Of a stretch of DNA of 64,000 nt, positions 50,546-57,944 are shown in pieces. Each line of letters starts with the position of its first letter. The first letter of the stretch is position 1. This stretch comes from Betaproteobacteria bacterium. Lineage in GTDB: Bacteria > Pseudomonadota > Gammaproteobacteria > Burkholderiales > Burkholderiaceae_C. Location of the stretch: NCBI GenBank assembly GCA_016716535.1, contig JADJWD010000005.1, positions 806,001 through 870,000 of the forward strand, in the 5' to 3' direction. Made by a program: the position numbers and the translations under genes. The notes beneath the pieces were generated by a model. The model saw only the letters and a program-made list of their open reading frames with translations, did not search any database and was not told where the DNA came from.

Positions 50546-52627
50546 ATGTGCGGCATCTTCGGCATCCTCGCCCGCCCCGGCTCGACGCTCGGGCATGAGC
50601 GCGCCCGCGCGTTGCTGGCGCGCCTCTACCAGCTCTCCGAGAGCCGCGGCAAGGAGTCGGCCGGCCTGCACGTCTACCTGCCGCGCGCCGGGCGCGCGTG
50701 GACGCTGAAGGGCGCGCAGCGGGCGACCGAGCTGCTCGCTTCGCCCCACTACACGAAGCTGCTCGACGGGCCGGTGCGCGAGGCGTTCGGCGCGAACGTG
50801 GGCAACGACGCGGGCAGCGACGCGATCGCCCTGCTCGCCCACTCGCGCCTCGTCACCAACGGCACGGCCGAGCTGCCGCAGAACAACCAGCCGGTGCGCT
50901 CGGGCCACGTGTCGATGATCCACAACGGCATCTGCGTCAACGTCGATGCGCTGTGGCAGCGGCACCCCGGCCTGCGGCGGCTGGCCGAAGTCGACACCGA
51001 GGTGATGGCCGCGCTCGTCGATGCCGTGCAGGCGCGTGGCGCCGGCGCTGCCGTCGCGACGCGGTCGATGTTCGCCGAGCTGCGCGGCGCCGCCTCGGTG
51101 GCCTGGGTGCATGACGCGGCCGGCGCGGTGACGCTGGCCACGAACACCGGCGACCTCTTCGTCGACGACCGGCTGGCCAACGAGGGCTGCCTCGTCTTCG
51201 CTTCCGAGCGCTACATCCTCGAGACGGCGATGCGCGAGACGCTTGCCGTCGCGCCGGGCGGCGAGCCCGACACGCGTGCCGAGTGGATCGCGCCCGGCCA
51301 CGGCCTCGTGCTCGACCTGCTGGGCGCGGGGCCGGTGCAGCGCTTCGAGCTGCGCGCCGACGCGGCGGAGCAGGTCGCCGAAGGGACCGGCGAGCCCTTC
51401 ACGCCGCTGCCGCGCACCGACACCGTCCACCACGACGCGGTCAGCGGCGTCGTGCGCGCGAGCGCTTTCGCGACGCGCCCCGCCGACGAGTCCCTGCTGC
51501 GCTACAACGAAGCGCGCCTGCGCGCGCTGAAGCGCTGCACCCGCTGCATCCTGCCCGAGACCTTCCCGTTCATCGAGTTCGATGCCACCGGCGTGTGCAA
51601 CTACTGCGCCAGCTACCGGCCGCGCTACGCGCACATGCATCCGGTGCAGACGAAGCGCGACTTCATCGCCTCGCTCGAGAAGTACCGCCGCGCCGGCGAC
51701 GAACCCGACGTGCTGGTGGCCTTCAGCGGCGGGCGCGATTCCAGCTACGGGCTGCACCTGATCAAGAAGGAGTTCGGACTCAAGCCGGTGACCTTCACCT
51801 ACGACTGGGGCATGGTCACCGACCTCGCGCGGCGCAACGTCGCGCGCATCTGCGGCCAGCTCGGCATCCCCAACATCCTCGTCTCGGCCGACATCGCGCA
51901 AAAGCGCGAGAACATCCGCCTCAACGTCGCCGCCTGGCTGAAGAAGCCCGATCTCGGGCTCGTGCCGCTGTTCATGGCCGGCGACAAGCACTTCTTCCGC
52001 GTCGTCAACCAGCTCAAGCGGCAGACGGGCATCGCGCTCGACCTGTGGTGTGCGAACCCGCTGGAGAACACCGACTTCAAGAGCGGCTTCTGCGGCGTGC
52101 CGCCGGACTTCGGCAAGAAGCGCGTCGACTACCTCTCGTTCACGCGCAAGGTCAAGCTGGCCAGCCACTTCGGCTGGCACTTCCTGCGCAACCCGGCGTA
52201 CCTGAACCGTTCGCTCGCCGACACCTTCGGCGCCTTCACCGCCTACTACGTCGAGCCGCGGCGCGACTTCTACTTCATCTTCGACCACTTCATCTGGAAC
52301 GAGGACGAGGTCAACCGCTGCCTGCTCGGCGAGTACGACTGGGAGATCGCGCCCGACTCGCCGAGCACCTGGCGCATCGGCGACGGCACGGCGCCGTTCT
52401 ACAACTACATCTACTGCACGGCGCGCGGCTTCACCGAGTTCGACACCTTCCGCAGCAACCAGATCCGCGAGGGGCACATCACGCGCGACCAGGCGCTCGC
52501 GTCGGTGCTGGTCGAGAACCGGCCGCGCGCGCAGACGCTACGCTGGTACCTCGAGACGATCGGCCTGCCGTTCGACGACGTCGTGCGCCGCGTCAACGGG
52601 CTGGACACGCTCGGCCTGCATCGCTGA
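50546..52627 (+). CDS. Fusion: class II glutamine amidotransferase + WbpG-type sugar amidotransferase
   Basis: A 693-residue two-part enzyme. The N-terminal domain (about 1-290) is a class II glutamine amidotransferase: Cys2 nucleophile in MCGIFGI, LLAHSRLVTNG and MIHNGICVN, as in GlmS/asparagine synthetase. From about residue 325 the WbpG/PseA-type domain follows: zinc-ribbon-like Cys pairs (CTRC at 331-334, CNYC near 351), the PP-loop VAFSGGRDSSYG (about 390) and family blocks such as ENTDFKSGFCGVPPDFG. WbpG converts an acetamido to an acetamidino group on UDP-sugars using ammonia from a separate HisH-like glutaminase; here the ammonia source is fused. It follows the flippase by 12 bases, so it belongs to the cluster. 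Confidence 0.85.
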   Translation: MCGIFGILARPGSTLGHERARALLARLYQLSESRGKESAGLHVYLPRAGRAWTLKGAQRATELLASPHYTKLLDGPVREAFGANVGNDAGSDAIALLAHSRLVTNGTAELPQNNQPVRSGHVSMIHNGICVNVDALWQRHPGLRRLAEVDTEVMAALVDAVQARGAGAAVATRSMFAELRGAASVAWVHDAAGAVTLATNTGDLFVDDRLANEGCLVFASERYILETAMRETLAVAPGGEPDTRAEWIAPGHGLVLDLLGAGPVQRFELRADAAEQVAEGTGEPFTPLPRTDTVHHDAVSGVVRASAFATRPADESLLRYNEARLRALKRCTRCILPETFPFIEFDATGVCNYCASYRPRYAHMHPVQTKRDFIASLEKYRRAGDEPDVLVAFSGGRDSSYGLHLIKKEFGLKPVTFTYDWGMVTDLARRNVARICGQLGIPNILVSADIAQKRENIRLNVAAWLKKPDLGLVPLFMAGDKHFFRVVNQLKRQTGIALDLWCANPLENTDFKSGFCGVPPDFGKKRVDYLSFTRKVKLASHFGWHFLRNPAYLNRSLADTFGAFTAYYVEPRRDFYFIFDHFIWNEDEVNRCLLGEYDWEIAPDSPSTWRIGDGTAPFYNYIYCTARGFTEFDTFRSNQIREGHITRDQALASVLVENRPRAQTLRWYLETIGLPFDDVVRRVNGLDTLGLHR

Positions 52628-52657
52628 AGAGCGATCCGCCGGCGGCCTGCACTTCTC

Positions 52658-55240
52658 ATGACGCTTGCGATGCTGCCGGCCCTGCTGCCAGCGCTTCTGG
52701 CGTGGATTGCGCTGATGGTGCTGGCCAGCGCCGCCGGGCTCGCGCTCGTCGGCGCGTGGCCGTGGGCGGCGCGCGCGCGGGCGAGCGGCGTCGCGTTCGC
52801 CGCGGGCCTGGCGGTCGCGCCGCTGCTCGCGGGGCTCGTGATGGTGGCGGTGCTCTGGGCCTGGCCGGGTGCCGCGCCGCGCGCCCAGGCCGCGGCGGTG
52901 TTCGCCGTGCTCGCGGTCGCCGCGGCGGCCGGCTACTTCAGCGCTGCAATCAAGCGCGCGCTCGTGCCCGGCAGCCAACTCCTGCCGCGCGGCCCGGCCG
53001 CGGTGCTGACCTGGGGCTTCTTCGTCGCGTTGCTGCTCGACGTGCTGACGGTGCCGCTGATCCAGAACGACGCGCTCGAGTACGCGACGGTCGGCCGCAT
53101 CCTCTTCGACACGCGCGACCTCGCGAGCTACCCCGCGCTGCAGCCGCAGCGGCACGCCTCGGGCTTCTACGGGCCGTGGACTCATCCGCCGCTGTACGTG
53201 GCGCTCGTCGCGCTCGGCAACGCGCTGCAAGGCGGCAGCGAGCACACGCTGCTGATGCGGCTGGTGGCGCCGTGGTGCCTGGCGGGTGCCGCGGCCTGCG
53301 TCGCGGCACTCGTCCAATGGGCACGGCCGGCGCGGCCGGGCGACGCGCCACTCGCAGCGCTGCTGCTCGTCAGCACGCCACTGCTGTTCCTCGGTGCGGC
53401 GTCGGCGTTGATCGATGCACTGCCGGTGCTCGGGCTGACGCTTGCGTTCGTCGCCGCGGTTGCGCTCGCGGGCGCGTGGTGGCAGCGCGCGCTCGGGCTC
53501 GGCGTGATGCTGGGTGTGGCGCTGTGGACTCACTCGCAGGCGGTGCTCGTGCCGCTGCTCGTGCTGCCGCTGCTGCTGGGGCTGCCGGCGGCGGGGCCGC
53601 GCGGCGCGCGTATTTCAGCGCGGCTCGGTCAGGCGCTCGCGATCGGCGTGCCGGCGCTCATGGTGGCGCTGGCGCTCGGCGCGGCACCGTACGTGCGCAA
53701 CGTCGGCCTCTTCGGCGCGCCGATCAGCGACACGCCGATCGTCTTCGCGCTGCCATCGCTCGACTGGGCCGGCTGGTTCCAGGTGCAGCGCGGGCTCACG
53801 AGCGTGGCCGAGCTGGTGCAATACGGCCTGCTGAAACCGTGGTTCGCCGTCGAGGCTTACGGGCTCGTCTTCTGGCTCGTGCTGCCGGCGGTCTTCGCGC
53901 TTCGGCATGCGCGCCAGCCCCTGCCGGCCGTGCCCGACGGTGGCGACCACGTGCGGCCGCTGGCGCTGTCGCTGCTCGGGCTGTACCTCGCCGGCGCGCT
54001 GCTGTCGCTGGCGCTCGGCATCGACCTGATGGTGCGCAACGAGCGCTACATGCTCGTGCTGCTGCCGGCCGCGGCCATCGTCGCGGCGATGGCGCTCAAT
54101 CGGCCGTGGCTGCGCGGCGTGATCATCGCGTTGCTCGGCGTGCAGCTGGCGGTGTTGTTGTTCTATCGGATCGGGCAGCTGACGGTGGAGCGCACGTCGT
54201 CGTCGAGTGCGGCTGCGGGCGCGGTGGCTCGCGCTGACGGTGGCACCGCGCTCGCGGCCGCCGACCCGCGGCTGCAACGCTGGGGACCCTACGGCGCGGT
54301 GAGTTACCTGCGCGAGCAGACGCCGCCCGCGAGCCTCGTGCTGTCGATGAAGCCGGCGGACATGTTCTACGCCGGCCGCACGATGGTGAGTTACCTCGAC
54401 CCGCGGCTGCTGCCGTTCTACGGCGAGCGCGATGCGGGCGCTGCGGCGGCGCGGCTGCGCGAGTTGGGCATCACGCACGTGCACCTGCCCGACTACTGGC
54501 TGCCGCCGGTGTACCACTCGGCGCTTGCGTCGCTGCTCGCCGACCCGGCGCTGGCCGAGTTGGTGTTCGAGGCGCATGGCTACCAGATCCATGCGCTGCG
54601 CGCGCCGGGTGCGGCAGCGCAGGCAGCAGCGGGCACGCCGGCGTCACCGACCGCACGTCCTTCCATCGGCTGTGGCCCTGCACTCGCGTTTCAGCAGTGG
54701 GAACGTGGCCGTGAGTTCGTGCTCGGCGGGCGCAAGAACCTGAAGCGCGTGAACCTCGGTGCGACGCCGCTGTCGGCGGGCGAGGAATCACGCTCGTGGA
54801 ACCCGACGCCGCTTTTCCTGCGCGAGACGAACACGGTGCTGCGCGCACATGTCGAGTTGCCGCGGGCGGCGGCGTCGTCCGCGCCTTCCGCCGGGCCTTC
54901 GGCCGGACCTTCCTCAGCGGTGGCGACGAACGAATGGCTGCTGCACCTCGAACTCGCCGGTGCCGGCTACGTCCAGGTGATCGTGCACCCGCGTGGCGAA
55001 GGCGGCGCGCCGCAACTTGTTGCCGACCGGCCGCTCGGTCCGCCCGGGCGGGCTGCGGCTGCCGGAACAGCGACGTCGACCGACGCCGAGATCACCGTCG
55101 TGCAGCGGCGCCTGCGCATCGACGCCGACACGCAGCGCCTCGACCTGCGCCTCGAGCACCGCGCCGACTCGCGTTTGCGCGTGCAGCGCGCGGCGCTTGT
55201 GCCGATGTCGTGCCCGGCGCGCGCGACGAGCGGCCGTTGA
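52658..55240 (+). CDS. Polytopic GT-C-type glycosyltransferase/polymerase-like protein with C-terminal domain
   Basis: An 860-residue protein. About 12 or more hydrophobic helices occupy residues 1-520, with an early periplasmic motif (IQNDALEYATVGRILF) bearing the paired acidic residues typical of GT-C enzymes (family 39/83-like). The last 340 residues are largely soluble: a helical/alpha-beta part with YLREQTPPASLVLSMKPADMFYAGRT, then Ala/Ser-rich linkers and a beta-rich end that I do not recognise. It could transfer a sugar from undecaprenyl phosphate in the periplasm or act as a Wzy-type polymerase. The start ATG has no strong Shine-Dalgarno. Confidence 0.72.
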   Translation: MTLAMLPALLPALLAWIALMVLASAAGLALVGAWPWAARARASGVAFAAGLAVAPLLAGLVMVAVLWAWPGAAPRAQAAAVFAVLAVAAAAGYFSAAIKRALVPGSQLLPRGPAAVLTWGFFVALLLDVLTVPLIQNDALEYATVGRILFDTRDLASYPALQPQRHASGFYGPWTHPPLYVALVALGNALQGGSEHTLLMRLVAPWCLAGAAACVAALVQWARPARPGDAPLAALLLVSTPLLFLGAASALIDALPVLGLTLAFVAAVALAGAWWQRALGLGVMLGVALWTHSQAVLVPLLVLPLLLGLPAAGPRGARISARLGQALAIGVPALMVALALGAAPYVRNVGLFGAPISDTPIVFALPSLDWAGWFQVQRGLTSVAELVQYGLLKPWFAVEAYGLVFWLVLPAVFALRHARQPLPAVPDGGDHVRPLALSLLGLYLAGALLSLALGIDLMVRNERYMLVLLPAAAIVAAMALNRPWLRGVIIALLGVQLAVLLFYRIGQLTVERTSSSSAAAGAVARADGGTALAAADPRLQRWGPYGAVSYLREQTPPASLVLSMKPADMFYAGRTMVSYLDPRLLPFYGERDAGAAAARLRELGITHVHLPDYWLPPVYHSALASLLADPALAELVFEAHGYQIHALRAPGAAAQAAAGTPASPTARPSIGCGPALAFQQWERGREFVLGGRKNLKRVNLGATPLSAGEESRSWNPTPLFLRETNTVLRAHVELPRAAASSAPSAGPSAGPSSAVATNEWLLHLELAGAGYVQVIVHPRGEGGAPQLVADRPLGPPGRAAAAGTATSTDAEITVVQRRLRIDADTQRLDLRLEHRADSRLRVQRAALVPMSCPARATSGR

Positions 55241-55330
55241 TCACCTTTGCTCCGCCGCGCGCCGATGACCACCCACCTAGAATTCCCCGCCTCGCCCGCC
55301 GCGCCTTCCCACGTGGCCGGGCCCGCGGCG

Positions 55331-55969
55331 ATGAAGCGGACCTTCGACCTCCTCCTCGTGCTGGCGACGTTGCCGCTGTGGCTGCCGGCCCTCGGCGTGC
55401 TGGCGCTCGTCGTTGCGTTGCGCCTCGGGCGGCCGGTGTTCTTCAGGCAGCCGCGCGTCGGCCGGGGCGGGCGCATCTTCCGGCTGTGGAAGTTCCGCAC
55501 GATGACCGACGCGCGCGACGCCGAGGGCCGCCTGAAATCCGATGCCGAACGCCTGACAGCCTTCGGCGCGCGCCTGCGCAGCACGAGCCTGGACGAGCTG
55601 CCGAGCCTCGTCAACGTGCTGCGCGGCGAGATGAGCCTCGTCGGCCCGCGGCCGCTGCTCGTCGAGTACCTGCCGTTTTATTCGCCGCGCCAGGCGCGGC
55701 GGCACGAGGTGCGGCCCGGTGTCACCGGCTGGGCGCAGGTGAACGGCCGCAACACGCTCGGCTGGGAAGAGCGCTTCGAGCACGATGTCTGGTACGTCGA
55801 GCATCGCAGCTTCGCGCTGGACCTGCGCATCCTGGCGCTGACGGTGGCCAAGGTGCTGCGACGCGAGGGCATCGCGGCGGCCGGGCAGGCGACGATGGAG
55901 CCGTTTCGGGGTTCGCCGTCGCCGGGGGGCAGCGGCGCGGCCGTGCGCGGACCCGAGGGCTCGCGATGA
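55331..55969 (+). CDS. pglC: Undecaprenyl-phosphate phosphoglycosyl transferase, PglC-like
   Basis: A 212-residue monotopic phosphoglycosyl transferase. The re-entrant membrane helix (KRTFDLLLVLATLPLWLPALG), the LWKFRTMTDARDA segment, the catalytic Asp-Glu in TSLDELPSLVNVLRGEMSLVGPRPLL, and PGVTGWAQVNGRNTLGWEERFEHDVWYVEH are all present. It lacks the extra N-terminal helices of WcaJ/WbaP. It would start repeat-unit synthesis by placing a diacetamido-sugar phosphate on undecaprenyl phosphate. ATG at 55265 and TTG at 55247 give longer forms; 55331 is chosen because the protein start matches the family and a TAGAAT box lies at 55278-55283. Confidence 0.87.
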   Translation: MKRTFDLLLVLATLPLWLPALGVLALVVALRLGRPVFFRQPRVGRGGRIFRLWKFRTMTDARDAEGRLKSDAERLTAFGARLRSTSLDELPSLVNVLRGEMSLVGPRPLLVEYLPFYSPRQARRHEVRPGVTGWAQVNGRNTLGWEERFEHDVWYVEHRSFALDLRILALTVAKVLRREGIAAAGQATMEPFRGSPSPGGSGAAVRGPEGSR

Positions 55970-56712
55970 CGGCGACGAACATGACGAACGCGGCAATGGC
56001 GGCGAACGCGGTGAACGCGACAAACGCGCCGGCGACGCTCTGGATCCTCGGCGCCGGTGGCCACGGCCGCGTCGTTGCTGATGCCGCGGCGGCGAGCGGG
56101 CGCTTCGCCGAGATCGTCTTCTTCGACGACGACACAAGGCTGCCCGCGCGCATCGGCCGCTTCGCGCGGCAAGGTGACAGCGCGGCCTTCTTCGCCGATG
56201 AGAGTCGCGCGACCACGAGTCCCAACGCGGGCGCCAACACGGGCGCCGTGGAACGCCACATCGCCATCGGCAACAACACATTGCGCGACACGCTCGTGCG
56301 GCGCTGCGAGGCGGCGGGCCTCGCGCTCGCCACCGTCGTCCACCCGGCGGCCGTCGTCAGCGTCGAGGCCGAAATCGCCCCCGGCTGCTTCATCGCCGCC
56401 GGTGCGATCGTCGCGCCCGGCGCGCGGCTGGCGGCGGCGTGCATCGTCAACCACGGCGCCAGCATCGACCACGACGTGCACCTCGGCCGCGCCGTGCACG
56501 TCGGCCCCGGCGCGCGGCTGGGCGGCGCGGTGACGGTGGGCGAGGGCAGCTGGATCGGCATCGGCGCCGTGCTGCGCCACGGCCTCGCCCTCGGCCGCGG
56601 CGTGCTGGCCGGTGCCGGCGCGGTGGTCGTCGCCGACATCGACGATGGCCAGCGCGTCGTCGGCAATCCGGCGCGCCCCTTGCCGGTGCCGCCCGAGATC
56701 CGCGATGCTTGA
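55966..56712 (+). CDS. pglD: Sugar O/N-acetyltransferase, PglD-like
   Basis: A 248-residue NeuD/PglD-family protein: an N-terminal Rossmann-like sugar-binding domain (TLWILGAGGHGRVVADAA, VFFDDD) and a C-terminal left-handed beta-helix of hexapeptide repeats with the catalytic His in CIVNHGASIDHDVHLG. PglD acetylates the 4-amino group to give UDP-diNAcBac, consistent with the pglC-like gene before it and the aminotransferase after it. The first 22 residues are a low-complexity Asn/Ala/Thr/Met run derived from a degenerate GCGAACGCG-type repeat. Overlaps pglC by ATGA and the next gene by 8 bases. Confidence 0.87.
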   Translation: MTATNMTNAAMAANAVNATNAPATLWILGAGGHGRVVADAAAASGRFAEIVFFDDDTRLPARIGRFARQGDSAAFFADESRATTSPNAGANTGAVERHIAIGNNTLRDTLVRRCEAAGLALATVVHPAAVVSVEAEIAPGCFIAAGAIVAPGARLAAACIVNHGASIDHDVHLGRAVHVGPGARLGGAVTVGEGSWIGIGAVLRHGLALGRGVLAGAGAVVVADIDDGQRVVGNPARPLPVPPEIRDA

Positions 56713-57880
56713 CACCCCGTTTTCGCCCTGGCCTGCCTACTCCGCCGAGGAGGTGGAGGCCGTCGCACGCGTGCTCGCCTCGGGCCGCGTCAACTACTGG
56801 ACCGGCTCCGAGTGCCGCGAGTTCGAGCGCGAGTTCGCCGCCTGGTGCGGCGTGCCGCACGCGGTGGCGCTGGCCAACGGCACGCTGGCGCTCGATGCGG
56901 CGCTGAAGGCGCTCGGCATCGGCGCCGGCGACGACGTCGTCGTCACGCCGCGCAGCTTCATGGCCTCGGCCTCGTGCGTGGTCAACGCCGGCGCGCGGCC
57001 GGTGTTCGCCGACGTCGGCCGCGACAGCGGCAACCTGACGCCCGAGAGCGTGCGTGCCGTGCTGACGCCGGCGACGAAGGCCGTGCTGCTCGTGCACCTG
57101 GCCGGCTGGCCGTGCGAGATGGATGGCTTCATCGCGCTGGCGCGCGAGCACGGCCTGGCGCTGATCGAAGACTGCGCGCAGGCGCACGGCGCCACGGTCC
57201 GCGGCGTGAACGTCGGCTCGATCGGCGACATCGGCGCCTGGTCGTTCTGCCAGGACAAGATCATCAGCACCGGCGGCGAAGGCGGCATGGTGACGATGCG
57301 GGACGAGGCCTTGTGGTCGCGCGTCTGGAGCCTGAAGGACCACGGCAAGAGCTACGAGGCCGTCTACGAGCGCGCGCATCCGCCGGGTTTCCGCTGGCTG
57401 CACGAATCGTTCGGCCACAACTGGCGCATGCTCGAGATGCAGGCGGCGATCGGGCGCATCCAGCTGGCGCGCTTGCCGGCGTGGAGCGAACGCCGCCGCG
57501 CGATCGCCGCGCGCATCGCCGAGGCCTGCCGCGCCTTCGACGCGCTGCGCGTGCCGGCGCCGCCGGCGCACATGCAGCACGCGTGTTATCGCCAATACGC
57601 CTATGTGCGGCCCGAGCGCCTTCGCGAGGGTTGGAGCCGCGACCGCATCGTGCAGGCCGTGCTCGCCGAGGGCGTGCCGCTCTATCACGGCTCGTGTTCC
57701 GAGATCTACCTCGAGCGCGCCTTCGAAGGCACCGGCTGGCGCCCGGCCGAGCGGCTGCCGGTGGCGCGGGAACTCGGCGAGACGAGCCTGATGTTTTTGA
57801 CCCATCCCACGCTCACCGACGACGAGGTCGGGCGCACCTGCGCTGCGGTGGCACGGGTGATGCGGCAGGCAAGCCGTTGA
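56705..57880 (+). CDS. pglE: DegT-family aminotransferase, PglE-like
   Basis: A 391-residue PLP enzyme distinct from the WbpE-like one at 45250. Conserved parts are FSPWPAYSAEEVEAVARVL, GRVNYWTGSECREFE, ALANGTLALDAALKALG, the Asp motif LIEDCAQAHGA and the Lys in SFCQDKIISTGGEGG. It would aminate the 4-keto sugar made by PglF. The gene order pglC-pglD-pglE-pglF supports a bacillosamine-type pathway. The start at 56705 overlaps the pglD end; a tandem 14-base repeat lies after the stop. Confidence 0.87.
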   Translation: MLDTPFSPWPAYSAEEVEAVARVLASGRVNYWTGSECREFEREFAAWCGVPHAVALANGTLALDAALKALGIGAGDDVVVTPRSFMASASCVVNAGARPVFADVGRDSGNLTPESVRAVLTPATKAVLLVHLAGWPCEMDGFIALAREHGLALIEDCAQAHGATVRGVNVGSIGDIGAWSFCQDKIISTGGEGGMVTMRDEALWSRVWSLKDHGKSYEAVYERAHPPGFRWLHESFGHNWRMLEMQAAIGRIQLARLPAWSERRRAIAARIAEACRAFDALRVPAPPAHMQHACYRQYAYVRPERLREGWSRDRIVQAVLAEGVPLYHGSCSEIYLERAFEGTGWRPAERLPVARELGETSLMFLTHPTLTDDEVGRTCAAVARVMRQASR

Positions 57881-57887
57881 CCGCGCG

Positions 57888-57920
57888 CCGCTGATCACGC
57901 ACCGCTGATCACGCACCGCT
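57888..57920. repeat. Tandem 14-base repeat between pglE and pglF
   Basis: CCGCTGATCACGCA occurs twice head-to-tail (57888-57901 and 57902-57915) plus five bases of a third copy. It fills half of the 64-base gap and has a TGATCA palindrome in each unit. It may only be a slippage product. Confidence 0.7.
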
Positions 57921-57944
57921 TCCAGCCTCGAGAAACCCGCGGCG

